This document shows, one piece after another, positions 56,191 to 64,000 of a DNA stretch of 64,000 nucleotides (position 1 is the stretch's first letter; every line of letters begins with the position of its first letter). The stretch comes from Vibrio sp. DW001. Its GTDB lineage: Bacteria; Pseudomonadota; Gammaproteobacteria; Enterobacterales; Vibrionaceae. Under the pieces are notes generated by a model, which saw only the letters and a list, made by a program, of their open reading frames with translations, did no database searches and was not told the origin of the DNA. Where the stretch lies: positions 1,302,001 through 1,366,000 of the forward strand of contig NZ_CP091975.1 of the NCBI RefSeq assembly GCF_029016285.1, in the 5' to 3' direction. Made by a program: the position numbers and the translations under genes.

Positions 56191-58064
56191 ATGGAACGTT
56201 ATTTATTCTCACAAAAAGAAAAAATATGGATTGTATTAGGGGTATTGATTGTCGGTTTTATCGGGCTGGTTGCTTACACAAGCAGTAGCTTTAAAGCAAT
56301 GAATTCAGAATATCGCTTGAGTATAGATGTCACCAATGGATCCAACGAGATTGAACAGACTCAGGTGAATCTGTTCAAGTTAGCGAACAGTTTAATGACC
56401 ATGAATTCAGAGAAAGTAGAGGCAGTTAAGCAGTCTTTAGCTGTTATTCAAGATAAGGGGCAGATGAATAGAGAATATCTAAATAATGTTGGTATGGAAA
56501 CCGAGCAAATGAGCTGACGAACCTAATAGGCCGATATCAAAATACCGTCGAACCGTGGCTAGTTATTAGACGTGAACTGGGTTTTAGTGCTGATGATGGA
56601 AAGTTAGGTAGGCTGAAAGAAATCGCTGTGATTATAGAACAAAAAATAGCAGAAACCGGAATGGTAACGCTCAACTCTGATTTTCAAACGATGATAAAAG
56701 CGCAGCAAAACTATCTACTTACCCCTAATGAACAGAACCTGAAGTTTTTTAATCGTGCAAAAGCAGGTTTTAAGAATATGTCCAACACCTATGCGATGCT
56801 TGACCTATATGAAGAAGAGCTGGAAGCGTTTTCAGTTACTTTTGAACAGGTATCCGTGCTTTCTGGACAACTGAGTGATATTGAGTCGGATCTTTACGTC
56901 AATCAGGACGTGTTGTTAACGGCTGTGGAACAGATTACAACTGAACTTACTACTATTAGTGAGCGTTACCAAGCTTCAGCATCCTCGACAGCAGACGTTT
57001 CACTTTGGTCCGTTCATTGTCCTCGCGGTAATAACTATTGTGATATTTATTATGCTCTCTTTATCTATAACACGGCTGCTTAATCAAACCAATACGGCAC
57101 TTAACTCGATTTCGAAAGGAAACCTAAGTGTACGGCTGCCAGTGACCCTCAACAATAAAGATGAATTTAACCAATTATCGATGGCAATCAACCAAACCTG
57201 CGAGAGCTTAACGGAGTTAGTTAAAGAAGTGCAAAGTAATAGTGACGCGCTTTCACTTAACGCGAAAGAACTTAATCGAGGTATTGAAAGAGTGGTAATG
57301 GGGCAATCGGAGGCCATTGAACAGACGCATATACTTGCTTGTGCGACAGAAGAGGTGAGCGTAACCACGCAAGAGGTTTCAAACAGTTTAGAGCGCGTTT
57401 CAGCAATGAGTAAGTCGTCGGCTCAGTCTGCTGATGATGGAGGTAAAATTATTACGCTTGCCATTGAGTCGATAGAGCAAGTAGGCAGTATTTTAACTCT
57501 GGCAGCGACGCATATTCAGCAATTAGAGGCGGCGTCGAACAAGATAGACTCAGTCATGGACATTATTAACGGTATTGCCGAACAAACCAACCTGTTAGCA
57601 CTGAATGCGGCGATAGAGGCGGCTCGAGCGGGTGAACAGGGTAGAGGTTTTGCCGTTGTCGCTGATGAGGTTAGAAACTTGGCGGTTCGAACAGTGGAGG
57701 CTGTTTCTGAAATTTCAGGCACTATTGAGACGCTACAGACAGAGAGCGGTGAAGTGATTCAATACATTAACAAGTCTCAAAAATCGATGGAAGTAGGTCG
57801 ACAAAATGGCCATGATGCTGTTCAAGCGTTGTTTGAAATAACGGATAAGGCTGAAGACGCGAGTCAACAGACGGATATGATATTTTCGTCAATTCGAGAG
57901 TTGGCAATAACAAGCCAGTCGATGCGATGGCCGATAGTATGTCTCAGATATCAACTTCGATGACTTCTATCGCCCTTAGTAATAATGAACTTAAACAGAC
58001 GAGTCAACGAGTGGATAAACGTTCAACAACCTTAAATGAAAAATGCTTAAAGTTTACCCTGTAA
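56191..58064 (+). pseudogene. Frameshifted methyl-accepting chemotaxis protein
   Basis: A chemoreceptor gene broken by three single-base shifts, near 56510, 56985 and 57925. Repaired, it has a transmembrane helix (IWIVLGVLIVGFIGLVAY), a large sensor domain, a second helix ([19 protein letters not shown]), HAMP, and the signalling tip [16 protein letters not shown] and [19 protein letters not shown]. The last part ([20 protein letters not shown]) lies in the original frame again. No pentapeptide CheR tether is seen at the end. From memory an MCP gene sits at this spot in V. cholerae, so the loss is recent. Confidence 0.9.
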
Positions 58065-58102
58065 AACATACTTTGCAGAATCAAGGAGCGTTATTAGGTC
58101 GC

Positions 58103-59098
58103 TTAAAACATCCAAAAAAGTGACATAGACAGATTTGCTGAGTAACCATTTAGGTCCTGTTCAAAGTCTTCTGTTTTGAATGCTAATGTCGCGCTACCAC
58201 CTATAGACTCGCCATACACTGCGCCGCCAAACACGGCCGTTGCCTGAAGGTGTTCTACATCGGTAGGGTATACTTCATCTGGGCGATCGCCGTCTATGGT
58301 AATATCATTAAATCGATATCGTGCTTCGGCACCAGCGAATAGAAAAGCACCGGTTGTGTTACCCTGTACCATATAGGGCTTAAAGCTCATTTCATTCTCG
58401 GTTTTGGTACTGCCAGTACTGTCTTGCAAGTTCAACCCCCACCGCCATAAAAGTCCAGTCGCGATTTCGCTTCGATAATTGCCAGCCAAAATTCTAATCG
58501 GTGCACTGATCTCATGGGATAGACCCGCTGGATTATCAATAGTATATAACGGGTAACTACTATCATAAGAAAGGTTAGCAATGAAGGTACCTTCTATCTG
58601 ATAATCCCATCCTTGAGGAGTGTCGGAGCCGACAATTTCATGCACAATTCTTTGTGCGCCTTCGGCAAAAGATTTCGGGCCTGTTACACCAATCATCAAT
58701 CCGAAAGCCTGGGTGTTTTTATCTGAAATGGCAATGAGTTCTCCTTGTGTATATAAGAGACCGGCATAAGCTCGTTCATTTGGTTCTGGTTGTTCTTTTT
58801 TGATGTCCGAAGGTGTCCACATCTTCTGACCAATAGTTACGTGCCATTTATGTGTATTGAGTTCGTGATTGTCAAGCAATGATAGAGGTGAGTAGGCGAC
58901 TAAAGCACGGTCTAAATCTGAAAGTGATGTCGAATAATCGATTTGGATACCGTTCGTGTAATTTTGATCAGTACCAAACGGACCATCATTATCGAAGGAG
59001 ATAGCAATAATGCTATCGTTGGCGTTTGTTGCAAATGACAACAAGAAGATAGATGAGATAAATATATGTTTTAATTGGATAATATCAGCCTTAAACAA
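58103..59098 (-). CDS. LpxR-like outer-membrane lipid A deacylase (DUF2219)
   Basis: A 331-residue outer membrane beta-barrel with a signal peptide ending near SFATNAND. The LpxR pattern NDGPFGTDQNYTNG begins the mature part. NERAYAGLLYTQ carries the usual YAGxxY. In Salmonella LpxR removes the 3'-acyloxyacyl chain of lipid A and can alter host recognition. The family also includes members with unproven activity. It ends in FWMF, the terminal Phe of barrels. Downstream of pflB on the same strand but separated by a terminator. Confidence 0.85.
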   Translation of the reverse strand: MFKADIIQLKHIFISSIFLLSFATNANDSIIAISFDNDGPFGTDQNYTNGIQIDYSTSLSDLDRALVAYSPLSLLDNHELNTHKWHVTIGQKMWTPSDIKKEQPEPNERAYAGLLYTQGELIAISDKNTQAFGLMIGVTGPKSFAEGAQRIVHEIVGSDTPQGWDYQIEGTFIANLSYDSSYPLYTIDNPAGLSHEISAPIRILAGNYRSEIATGLLWRWGLNLQDSTGSTKTENEMSFKPYMVQGNTTGAFLFAGAEARYRFNDITIDGDRPDEVYPTDVEHLQATAVFGGAVYGESIGGSATLAFKTEDFEQDLNGYSANLSMSLFWMF

Positions 59099-59145
59099 CT
59101 TTTATTATAGTTACGCTTAGTGTAGCCTTTTTTTTATAAAAAACA

Positions 59146-59172
59146 AAAAGCCCCGCATAAATGCGAGGCTTT
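59146..59172 (-). terminator. Terminator of pflB
   Basis: On the minus strand, AAAGCCTCGCA pairs with TGCGGGGCTTT, followed by TTTTGTTTTTT. It lies after the pflB stop. Confidence 0.9.
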
Positions 59173-59218
59173 AATCAATGTTCGCTATAACTAGCGAGAT
59201 TGAATGACGTTTACTGGA

Positions 59219-61495
59219 TTACATAGTCTCAGTAAAAGTACGCGCGATTACGTCAGCTTGCTGCTCTGTAGTCAGAGAGTTAAAGCGAACAGCATAACCA
59301 GATACACGAATCGTTAGCTGAGGATAATTCTCAGGGTGCTTAACGGCGTCTTCTAGCGTTTCACGGTTAAGAACATTAACGTTAAGGTGTTGACCACCTT
59401 CAATGCCAGTCTCGTGGTGGAAATAACCATCCATAAGACCTGCAAGGTTCGCTTTCTGAGAGTTATCATCTTTACCTAGTGCGTTAGGTACGATAGAGAA
59501 CGTGTACGAAATACCATCTTTCGCATCAGCAAACGGCAGTTTACCGACGGATGTTAGTGATGCTACAGCACCTTTTTCATCACGCCCGTGCATTGGGTTA
59601 GCACCAGGAGCAAATGGAGCGCCTGCACGACGACCGTCTGGTGTATTACCGGTTTTCTTACCATAAACCACGTTTGAAGTGATAGTAAGAATAGACTGAG
59701 TAGGTACCGAGTTACGGTAGGTTTTCAGTTTACGGATTTTGCCCATAAATACGGATACTAATTCACAAGCGATATCATCTACGCGAGAATCGTTGTTACC
59801 AAATTTAGGATAGTCACCTTCGATTTCAAAATCGATAGCGATGCCGTCTTCGTCACGTACTGGTTTAACCGTCGCGTATTTGATAGCGGACAATGAATCA
59901 GCCGCAACAGAAAGACCAGCAATACCACATGCCATTGTGCGATAAACGTCACGGTCATGTAAGGCCATTAATGATGCTTCGTAGCTGTACTTGTCATGCA
60001 TGTAGTGAATGCTGTTTAGAGCTGTCACATATTGCTTAGCAAGCCAATCCATGAAGTGGTCCATCTTGCCCCAAAGTTCGTCGTATGAAAGCACTTCAGA
60101 AGTGATTTTATCCATAACAGGACCAACTTGAGCTTTAGACTTCTCATCAACACCACCGTTGATTGTGTAAAGCATGGTCTTAGCTAGGTTAGCGCGAGCT
60201 CCAAAGAACTGCATTTGCTTACCAACAATCATTGGTGATACACAACATGCGATAGAGTAGTCATCAGACTCCATATCTGGACGCATTAGATCATCGTTTT
60301 CGTACTGGATAGAAGAAGTATCGATAGATACTTTCGCACAGAAACGTTTGAACCCGTCAGGTAGTCGCTCAGACCAAAGAACCGTAATGTTCGGCTCTGG
60401 GCTTGGACCCATTGTGTATAAGCTGTTTAGGAAACGGAAGTTACTACGTGAAACTAAAGTACGTCCGTCAAGACCCATGCCGCCCATTGATTCTGTAGCC
60501 CAAATTGGGTCACCAGAGAACAACTCGTCATACTCAGGAGTACGTAGGAAACGAACCATACGTAGTTTCATCACGAAGTGATCGATCATCTCTTGAGCTT
60601 GTGCTTCAGTGATAGTGCCAGCAGCGATATCACGTTCGATGTAAACGTCTAGGAAAGTCGAAGTACGACCTAAAGACATTGCAGCACCGTTTTGAGATTT
60701 AACTGCAGCTAGGTAACCGAAGTAAGTCCACTGTACCGCTTCTTGAGCCGTTGTTGCAGGACCAGAGATATCACAGCCGTATTTAGCTGCCATTTCTTTG
60801 ATTTGCTTAAGTGCACGATGTTGCTCAGCAATTTCTTCACGAAGTTGCATTGTTGCTTCTAAATCTTCGCCATTTTCAAATCTCTCTTGAAGAGAATTGA
60901 ATTGAGCTAGCTTGTCCTTCATCAAGAAGTTAATGCCGTATAGAGCAACACGACGGTAATCACCGATGATACGACCACGGCCATAAGCATCAGGAAGACC
61001 AGTTAGAACACCAGACTTACGACACGCCATAATATCAGGCGTATAGATATCAAAAACACCAGCGTTATGTGTCTTACGGTATTCTGAATAGATTTTGCTA
61101 ACCATAGGATCAAGTTCGCGATCGTATGCTTTTGCAGAACCTTCAACCATGCGAATACCACCGTTAGGGATGATAGCGCGTTTCAATGGAGCGTCGGTTT
61201 GTAAACCAACAATGGTTTCTAGATCTTTGTTTATATAGCCAGCATCGTGTGCAGTGATGGTAGAAATAAGAGAAGTATCGAAATCCACAGGAGCATGAGT
61301 ACTGTTTTCCTGTTTGATGCCTTCCATTACTTTAGCCCAAAGCGAATTAGTTGCTTCAGTACCTTCAGAAACTAGGAAAGATTCGTCACCTTCATAAGGT
61401 GTATAGTTCTTTTGAATAAAGTCACGAACGTTTACTTCGTTTTGCCAATCTCCGTTCGCAAAACCTTCCCAAGCTTTAGCAAATTGCTCTGCCAT
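59219..61495 (-). CDS. pflB: Pyruvate formate-lyase (formate C-acetyltransferase)
   Basis: A 758-residue glycyl-radical enzyme (E. coli 760) converting pyruvate and CoA to acetyl-CoA and formate under anoxia. The catalytic Cys-Cys pair is in [12 protein letters not shown] near residue 418. The radical Gly is in [14 protein letters not shown] near residue 732. No focA is found beside it within the window. The DUF3360 gene lies upstream on the same strand after its own terminator. Confidence 0.98.
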   Translation of the reverse strand: MAEQFAKAWEGFANGDWQNEVNVRDFIQKNYTPYEGDESFLVSEGTEATNSLWAKVMEGIKQENSTHAPVDFDTSLISTITAHDAGYINKDLETIVGLQTDAPLKRAIIPNGGIRMVEGSAKAYDRELDPMVSKIYSEYRKTHNAGVFDIYTPDIMACRKSGVLTGLPDAYGRGRIIGDYRRVALYGINFLMKDKLAQFNSLQERFENGEDLEATMQLREEIAEQHRALKQIKEMAAKYGCDISGPATTAQEAVQWTYFGYLAAVKSQNGAAMSLGRTSTFLDVYIERDIAAGTITEAQAQEMIDHFVMKLRMVRFLRTPEYDELFSGDPIWATESMGGMGLDGRTLVSRSNFRFLNSLYTMGPSPEPNITVLWSERLPDGFKRFCAKVSIDTSSIQYENDDLMRPDMESDDYSIACCVSPMIVGKQMQFFGARANLAKTMLYTINGGVDEKSKAQVGPVMDKITSEVLSYDELWGKMDHFMDWLAKQYVTALNSIHYMHDKYSYEASLMALHDRDVYRTMACGIAGLSVAADSLSAIKYATVKPVRDEDGIAIDFEIEGDYPKFGNNDSRVDDIACELVSVFMGKIRKLKTYRNSVPTQSILTITSNVVYGKKTGNTPDGRRAGAPFAPGANPMHGRDEKGAVASLTSVGKLPFADAKDGISYTFSIVPNALGKDDNSQKANLAGLMDGYFHHETGIEGGQHLNVNVLNRETLEDAVKHPENYPQLTIRVSGYAVRFNSLTTEQQADVIARTFTETM

Positions 61496-61700
61496 GATAT
61501 ACCTACCTTTTTCGTAGAAAAATTACGTACTGTTTTTACTGATATTAGCTAGTGCCGAAGCACGCAGTACACTTTTTAATTAATAACAATATTTATGACC
61601 AAATGATACGTCATTAAACCATAGATATTGTAACCAAAATTGTCATTCGATTTTGTGATTCAAATTATATTGTAAAATTTAAAAAAAATATACAAAAAAA

Positions 61701-61722
61701 TGGGCAGCATTTCTGCTGCCCA
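61701..61722 (-). terminator. Terminator between DUF3360 gene and pflB
   Basis: TGGGCAGCA-TTTC-TGCTGCCCA, a perfect 9-bp stem. On the minus strand it is followed by TTTTTTTGTATATTTTTTTT. It ends the DUF3360 transcript. Confidence 0.9.
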
Positions 61723-61734
61723 ATTTTTATCTAT

Positions 61735-63276
61735 TTATAGAAAGCCCGGAATGCCATATTTTCCTTCAAACATACCGACTGAAAGCATTGCAATTAAGCA
61801 GATGACGAGCACAGAAGCAGGGATAACGATTTTATCAATGATCGACAATTTTTGAGCGCGTTCTTTGTTGCCGATCAAACCATTGTTATCAAGCAACATC
61901 GTTAAGGCCCAAGCCAATACTGGATTCGCTACAGCAGAAGCGAAAATACAGATACCAGCTGCATGGGAGTCTTTCGTATCTTTAACCATTTGCATGCCCG
62001 CTTCCAATAGTGGGAGGAACACACCCACTAGAAGAGCAATACGCATAACAGGAGGCCATACTGCCACATCCATAGGGAAACCTAAGATTGCAATAATCAT
62101 GACCAAAAGACCAAGCAGAATCGCACCACCCGGGATAGGACGCTTAGCAATAGCCGCTGGGATCATATAAGTACCCCAAGACGATGTAATGTTACCACCA
62201 CCCACTGCGGTACCAACCATCTGACGGATAGAACACATTGTCATCGTGTCATCTACATCCATAAGAACTTTTTCAGTGCGCTTAGGATAGTTAAGTTCTT
62301 GGAAAATACGGTGACCAAGGAAGTCAGGTGACCACATTGCAACCGCCAGAATAGCAAATGGTAAAGAGGCGATAAAATGTTGCAGGTTAGGTAGACCTAA
62401 CATCCAACCTTCTTGTGTATTACCCCACCAGTAAACTGGGTTTAGGTTAGGAAGACCCATCTCTGTTTCAAAGGTCAGGTCAAAACCAGCACCAAATATC
62501 AACGCGATAAGTAGTCCAGTTACCGCACAAGCTGGGATAGCCAGCCAACGCTTATTTATCTTCGCGAGGAATGCGTAAAGAACAATATTGACGCCTAACA
62601 CGACCAGACCGATGTAGCCCATACTGCCTTTCGCAATCTCAGCAGACTCAAGACCTACCGCCCAGCTTTGAATCTGGCCAATCTGACTCATGGTTCCAGT
62701 GAAGCCGAGGAAAACAAGCAAGCCGCCTGCAACCCCTTCACTGGTTAAGTTGACTAACTTAGACCCACCTTTGAAGTAACTAAGTAGAAGACCAAATACA
62801 CCGAGTAAAATAGCAAGCGCTAGAGGGTGAGCACCAGCAAGCGCAATCGTACCGATAAGTGGAATCATCGGTCCGTGGTTGCCTGCAAGGTTGGCACGTG
62901 GGTTAATAAAACCAGAAGCAAGGACACAGAAAAGTAGAGCAGGAATAAGCATTTCTACGCGCGCAACTTCAATCGCAAAATCTTTTCCTAAATTGATGTG
63001 GTCCCATGCTTGAGTTAGGCCATCAGCCCAAGACATCATCACAGCCGAGTACATCGCGATTATACCAATAGTACCCGCAATGGCAGGTACTAGATCTTCA
63101 ATTTCGAATCGGAAATCACGGCCCGGAAGGTTTAAGGCATAACGGCGTGGTTTCATTATTTGAAGTTCGTGGTCCAGATATTCAGAACGACTAGAGAACT
63201 CAGAAGCAGGGCGATGTAGCTCTGAATAGCTTTTCTCGTCGATTTCTGAGTGGTCTGTGTTGACTACGTCTGACAT
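61735..63276 (-). CDS. DUF3360 family integral membrane protein
   Basis: A 513-residue polytopic membrane protein. A hydrophilic 60-residue N-terminus is followed by MKPRRYALNLPGRDFRFEIEDLVPAIAGTIG and about a dozen hydrophobic segments. The sequence resembles SulP/uracil-xanthine permease folds: NHGPMIPLIGTIALAGAHPLAL, and TAVGGGNITSSWGTY in the second half. I recall the family as DUF3360, found mainly in vibrios and related bacteria. The substrate is unknown. Its place beside pfl suggests transport of an organic acid or anion. Confidence 0.75.
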   Translation of the reverse strand: MSDVVNTDHSEIDEKSYSELHRPASEFSSRSEYLDHELQIMKPRRYALNLPGRDFRFEIEDLVPAIAGTIGIIAMYSAVMMSWADGLTQAWDHINLGKDFAIEVARVEMLIPALLFCVLASGFINPRANLAGNHGPMIPLIGTIALAGAHPLALAILLGVFGLLLSYFKGGSKLVNLTSEGVAGGLLVFLGFTGTMSQIGQIQSWAVGLESAEIAKGSMGYIGLVVLGVNIVLYAFLAKINKRWLAIPACAVTGLLIALIFGAGFDLTFETEMGLPNLNPVYWWGNTQEGWMLGLPNLQHFIASLPFAILAVAMWSPDFLGHRIFQELNYPKRTEKVLMDVDDTMTMCSIRQMVGTAVGGGNITSSWGTYMIPAAIAKRPIPGGAILLGLLVMIIAILGFPMDVAVWPPVMRIALLVGVFLPLLEAGMQMVKDTKDSHAAGICIFASAVANPVLAWALTMLLDNNGLIGNKERAQKLSIIDKIVIPASVLVICLIAMLSVGMFEGKYGIPGFL

Positions 63277-63468
63277 AGATTCCTCATTTAGTATTGTTAG
63301 TGATTTGAATTTTAAGTAGCTGTATAGCCATCATAATTGTGTTTTGTCATCGACATACTGTGCCACATGAATGTCGTGTTTTAATCATACTTCATATTAA
63401 AGTGACAAAGGACTAAAATTTGCCCCATATTTGCTGACGGAGTCTAACAAGCTACCTATTTTGGGTGA

Positions 63469-63482
63469 TTGATCCTGATCAT
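63469..63482. promoter_or_regulatory. FNR-like box upstream of the DUF3360 gene
   Basis: TTGAT-CCTG-ATCAT, 9 of 10 consensus positions, 193 bases upstream of the DUF3360 start. It is consistent with oxygen control near the pfl genes. Confidence 0.45.
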
Positions 63483-63818
63483 TTTATGAAAAATAGTGAA
63501 ATAAAACTACGGGAAAATTGGTGAAAATGTGAGTTGGTAATCAGTTTCTGTAACTGCCTTTCAATAACTTAAGCATAGGAATATCTACTTTCACAACTGT
63601 CAATATGAAATTGGCAAGATAACTAAGAAATAAATAACCAATTATAAGGGTTTACAGTTGGGGCGGAGAGTTTGAAAAGTTCATTGGTTTAAATGGATGT
63701 TTAGGTCCTTAAAAAATGCCGTATATTTGTTCGCAGCGGCGTTGTGAAAAGAAACATTTGATTGAAGATGCCATGAAACCTTATCTATTTAGGGGATTAA
63801 TCTAGGTGCCAAAGAGTT

Positions 63819-63834
63819 TGTGATAGTTATCACT
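63819..63834. promoter_or_regulatory. CRP-like site near the window end
   Basis: TGTGA-TAGTTA-TCACT, 9 of 10 positions of the CRP core with the right N6 spacing. Its target gene may lie beyond the window. Confidence 0.45.
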
Positions 63835-64000
63835 AATTTTACTACTAATATCGGAATTAATTAACTTTATATTTACATGTTGCGTTTTTTATTTTCCTCA
63901 GATTTTGCTGTTTTATGCGTTCATGGCTAGGTTTATAGTCTGTATTTGAATAAAAATGCAGCACTATCGCTTGTGTATTGCTATCTTGTCAGTTAATGAT

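Larger units (their letters stand above)
63277..64000. other. Gene-free 3' end of the window
   Basis: No supported coding region in 724 bases. It holds an FNR-like and a CRP-like site, which suggests promoters for the DUF3360 gene (minus strand) and for a gene beyond the window. Confidence 0.5.

Noticed and set aside
1..64000. CRISPR arrays, tRNA or rRNA genes, prophage or integron features
   Set aside because: No regularly spaced repeats, cloverleaf sequences, integrase or phage structural genes were seen in the window.

Overview
The window looks like a piece of the main chromosome of a Vibrionaceae bacterium (Vibrio or a close relative). The evidence is the core block csiV-mfd-PilZ protein-lolC-lolD-lolE-DUF2062-comEC-msbA-lpxK-ycaR-kdsB, followed by the stress trio spoVR/yeaH/prkA and then yfbU-pflA-MCP-LpxR-pflB-DUF3360. 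From memory this is close to the order found in Vibrio cholerae. The gene content fits a motile, facultatively anaerobic Gram-negative: NDH-2 with a perfect FNR-type box, pyruvate formate-lyase, a chemoreceptor and lipid A export.

Layout. (1) 1-2381: ndh, then a small graveyard of decayed IS3-family and IS30-family transposase fragments. (2) 2382-13035: an amino-sugar/muropeptide scavenging cluster. It has a BadF-type sugar kinase, a long NagZ-like GH3 glycosidase, a frameshifted murR regulator, murQ, and a five-gene dipeptide/chitobiose-type ABC transporter with a GNAT enzyme behind it. Two matching inverted repeats, T(G/A)GAAT-N5-ATTC(C/T)A, lie in the murQ/transporter intergenic region. 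(3) 13491-32465: conserved cell-envelope and DNA-repair genes, with a TAXI-type TRAP transporter inserted between lolC and lolD. (4) 32526-37402: SpoVR, YeaH and PrkA. (5) 37724-54660: a MipA-like outer membrane protein, then an eighteen-gene ethanolamine-utilisation (eut) microcompartment operon that ends in a perfect terminator. (6) 54679-63276: yfbU, pflA, a frameshifted chemoreceptor, an LpxR-like lipid A deacylase, pflB and a DUF3360 membrane protein. The last 724 bases hold no convincing gene but carry FNR-like and CRP-like sites.

The most striking system is the eut operon. Its order, S-P-Q-T-D-M-M'-N-E-J-G-A-B-C-L, is that of the enterobacterial operon, but eutH, eutK and eutR are missing. 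In their place are a second EutM, a PduS-like flavin/Fe-S corrin reductase, a PduT-like tandem-BMC shell protein that keeps the Fe-S-ligand Cys motif, and an APC-family ethanolamine permease (Eat). The organelle therefore appears to combine an ethanolamine catabolic core with the redox-active shell pair of the propanediol (Pdu) organelle. Ethanolamine would enter by Eat and be cleaved by EutBC to acetaldehyde and ammonia. EutE and EutG would dispose of the acetaldehyde, EutD and EutQ would make acetyl-phosphate and ATP, and EutT, EutA and PduS would keep adenosylcobalamin active. No eut regulator lies in the window. A CRP-like site placed for class II activation is the only promoter signal I can see ahead of eutS.

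Two genes that are usually intact, murR and the MCP gene between pflA and LpxR, carry frameshifts, so this lineage shows some regulatory and sensory gene decay. All assignments come from reading motifs, lengths and gene order; no database search was run.
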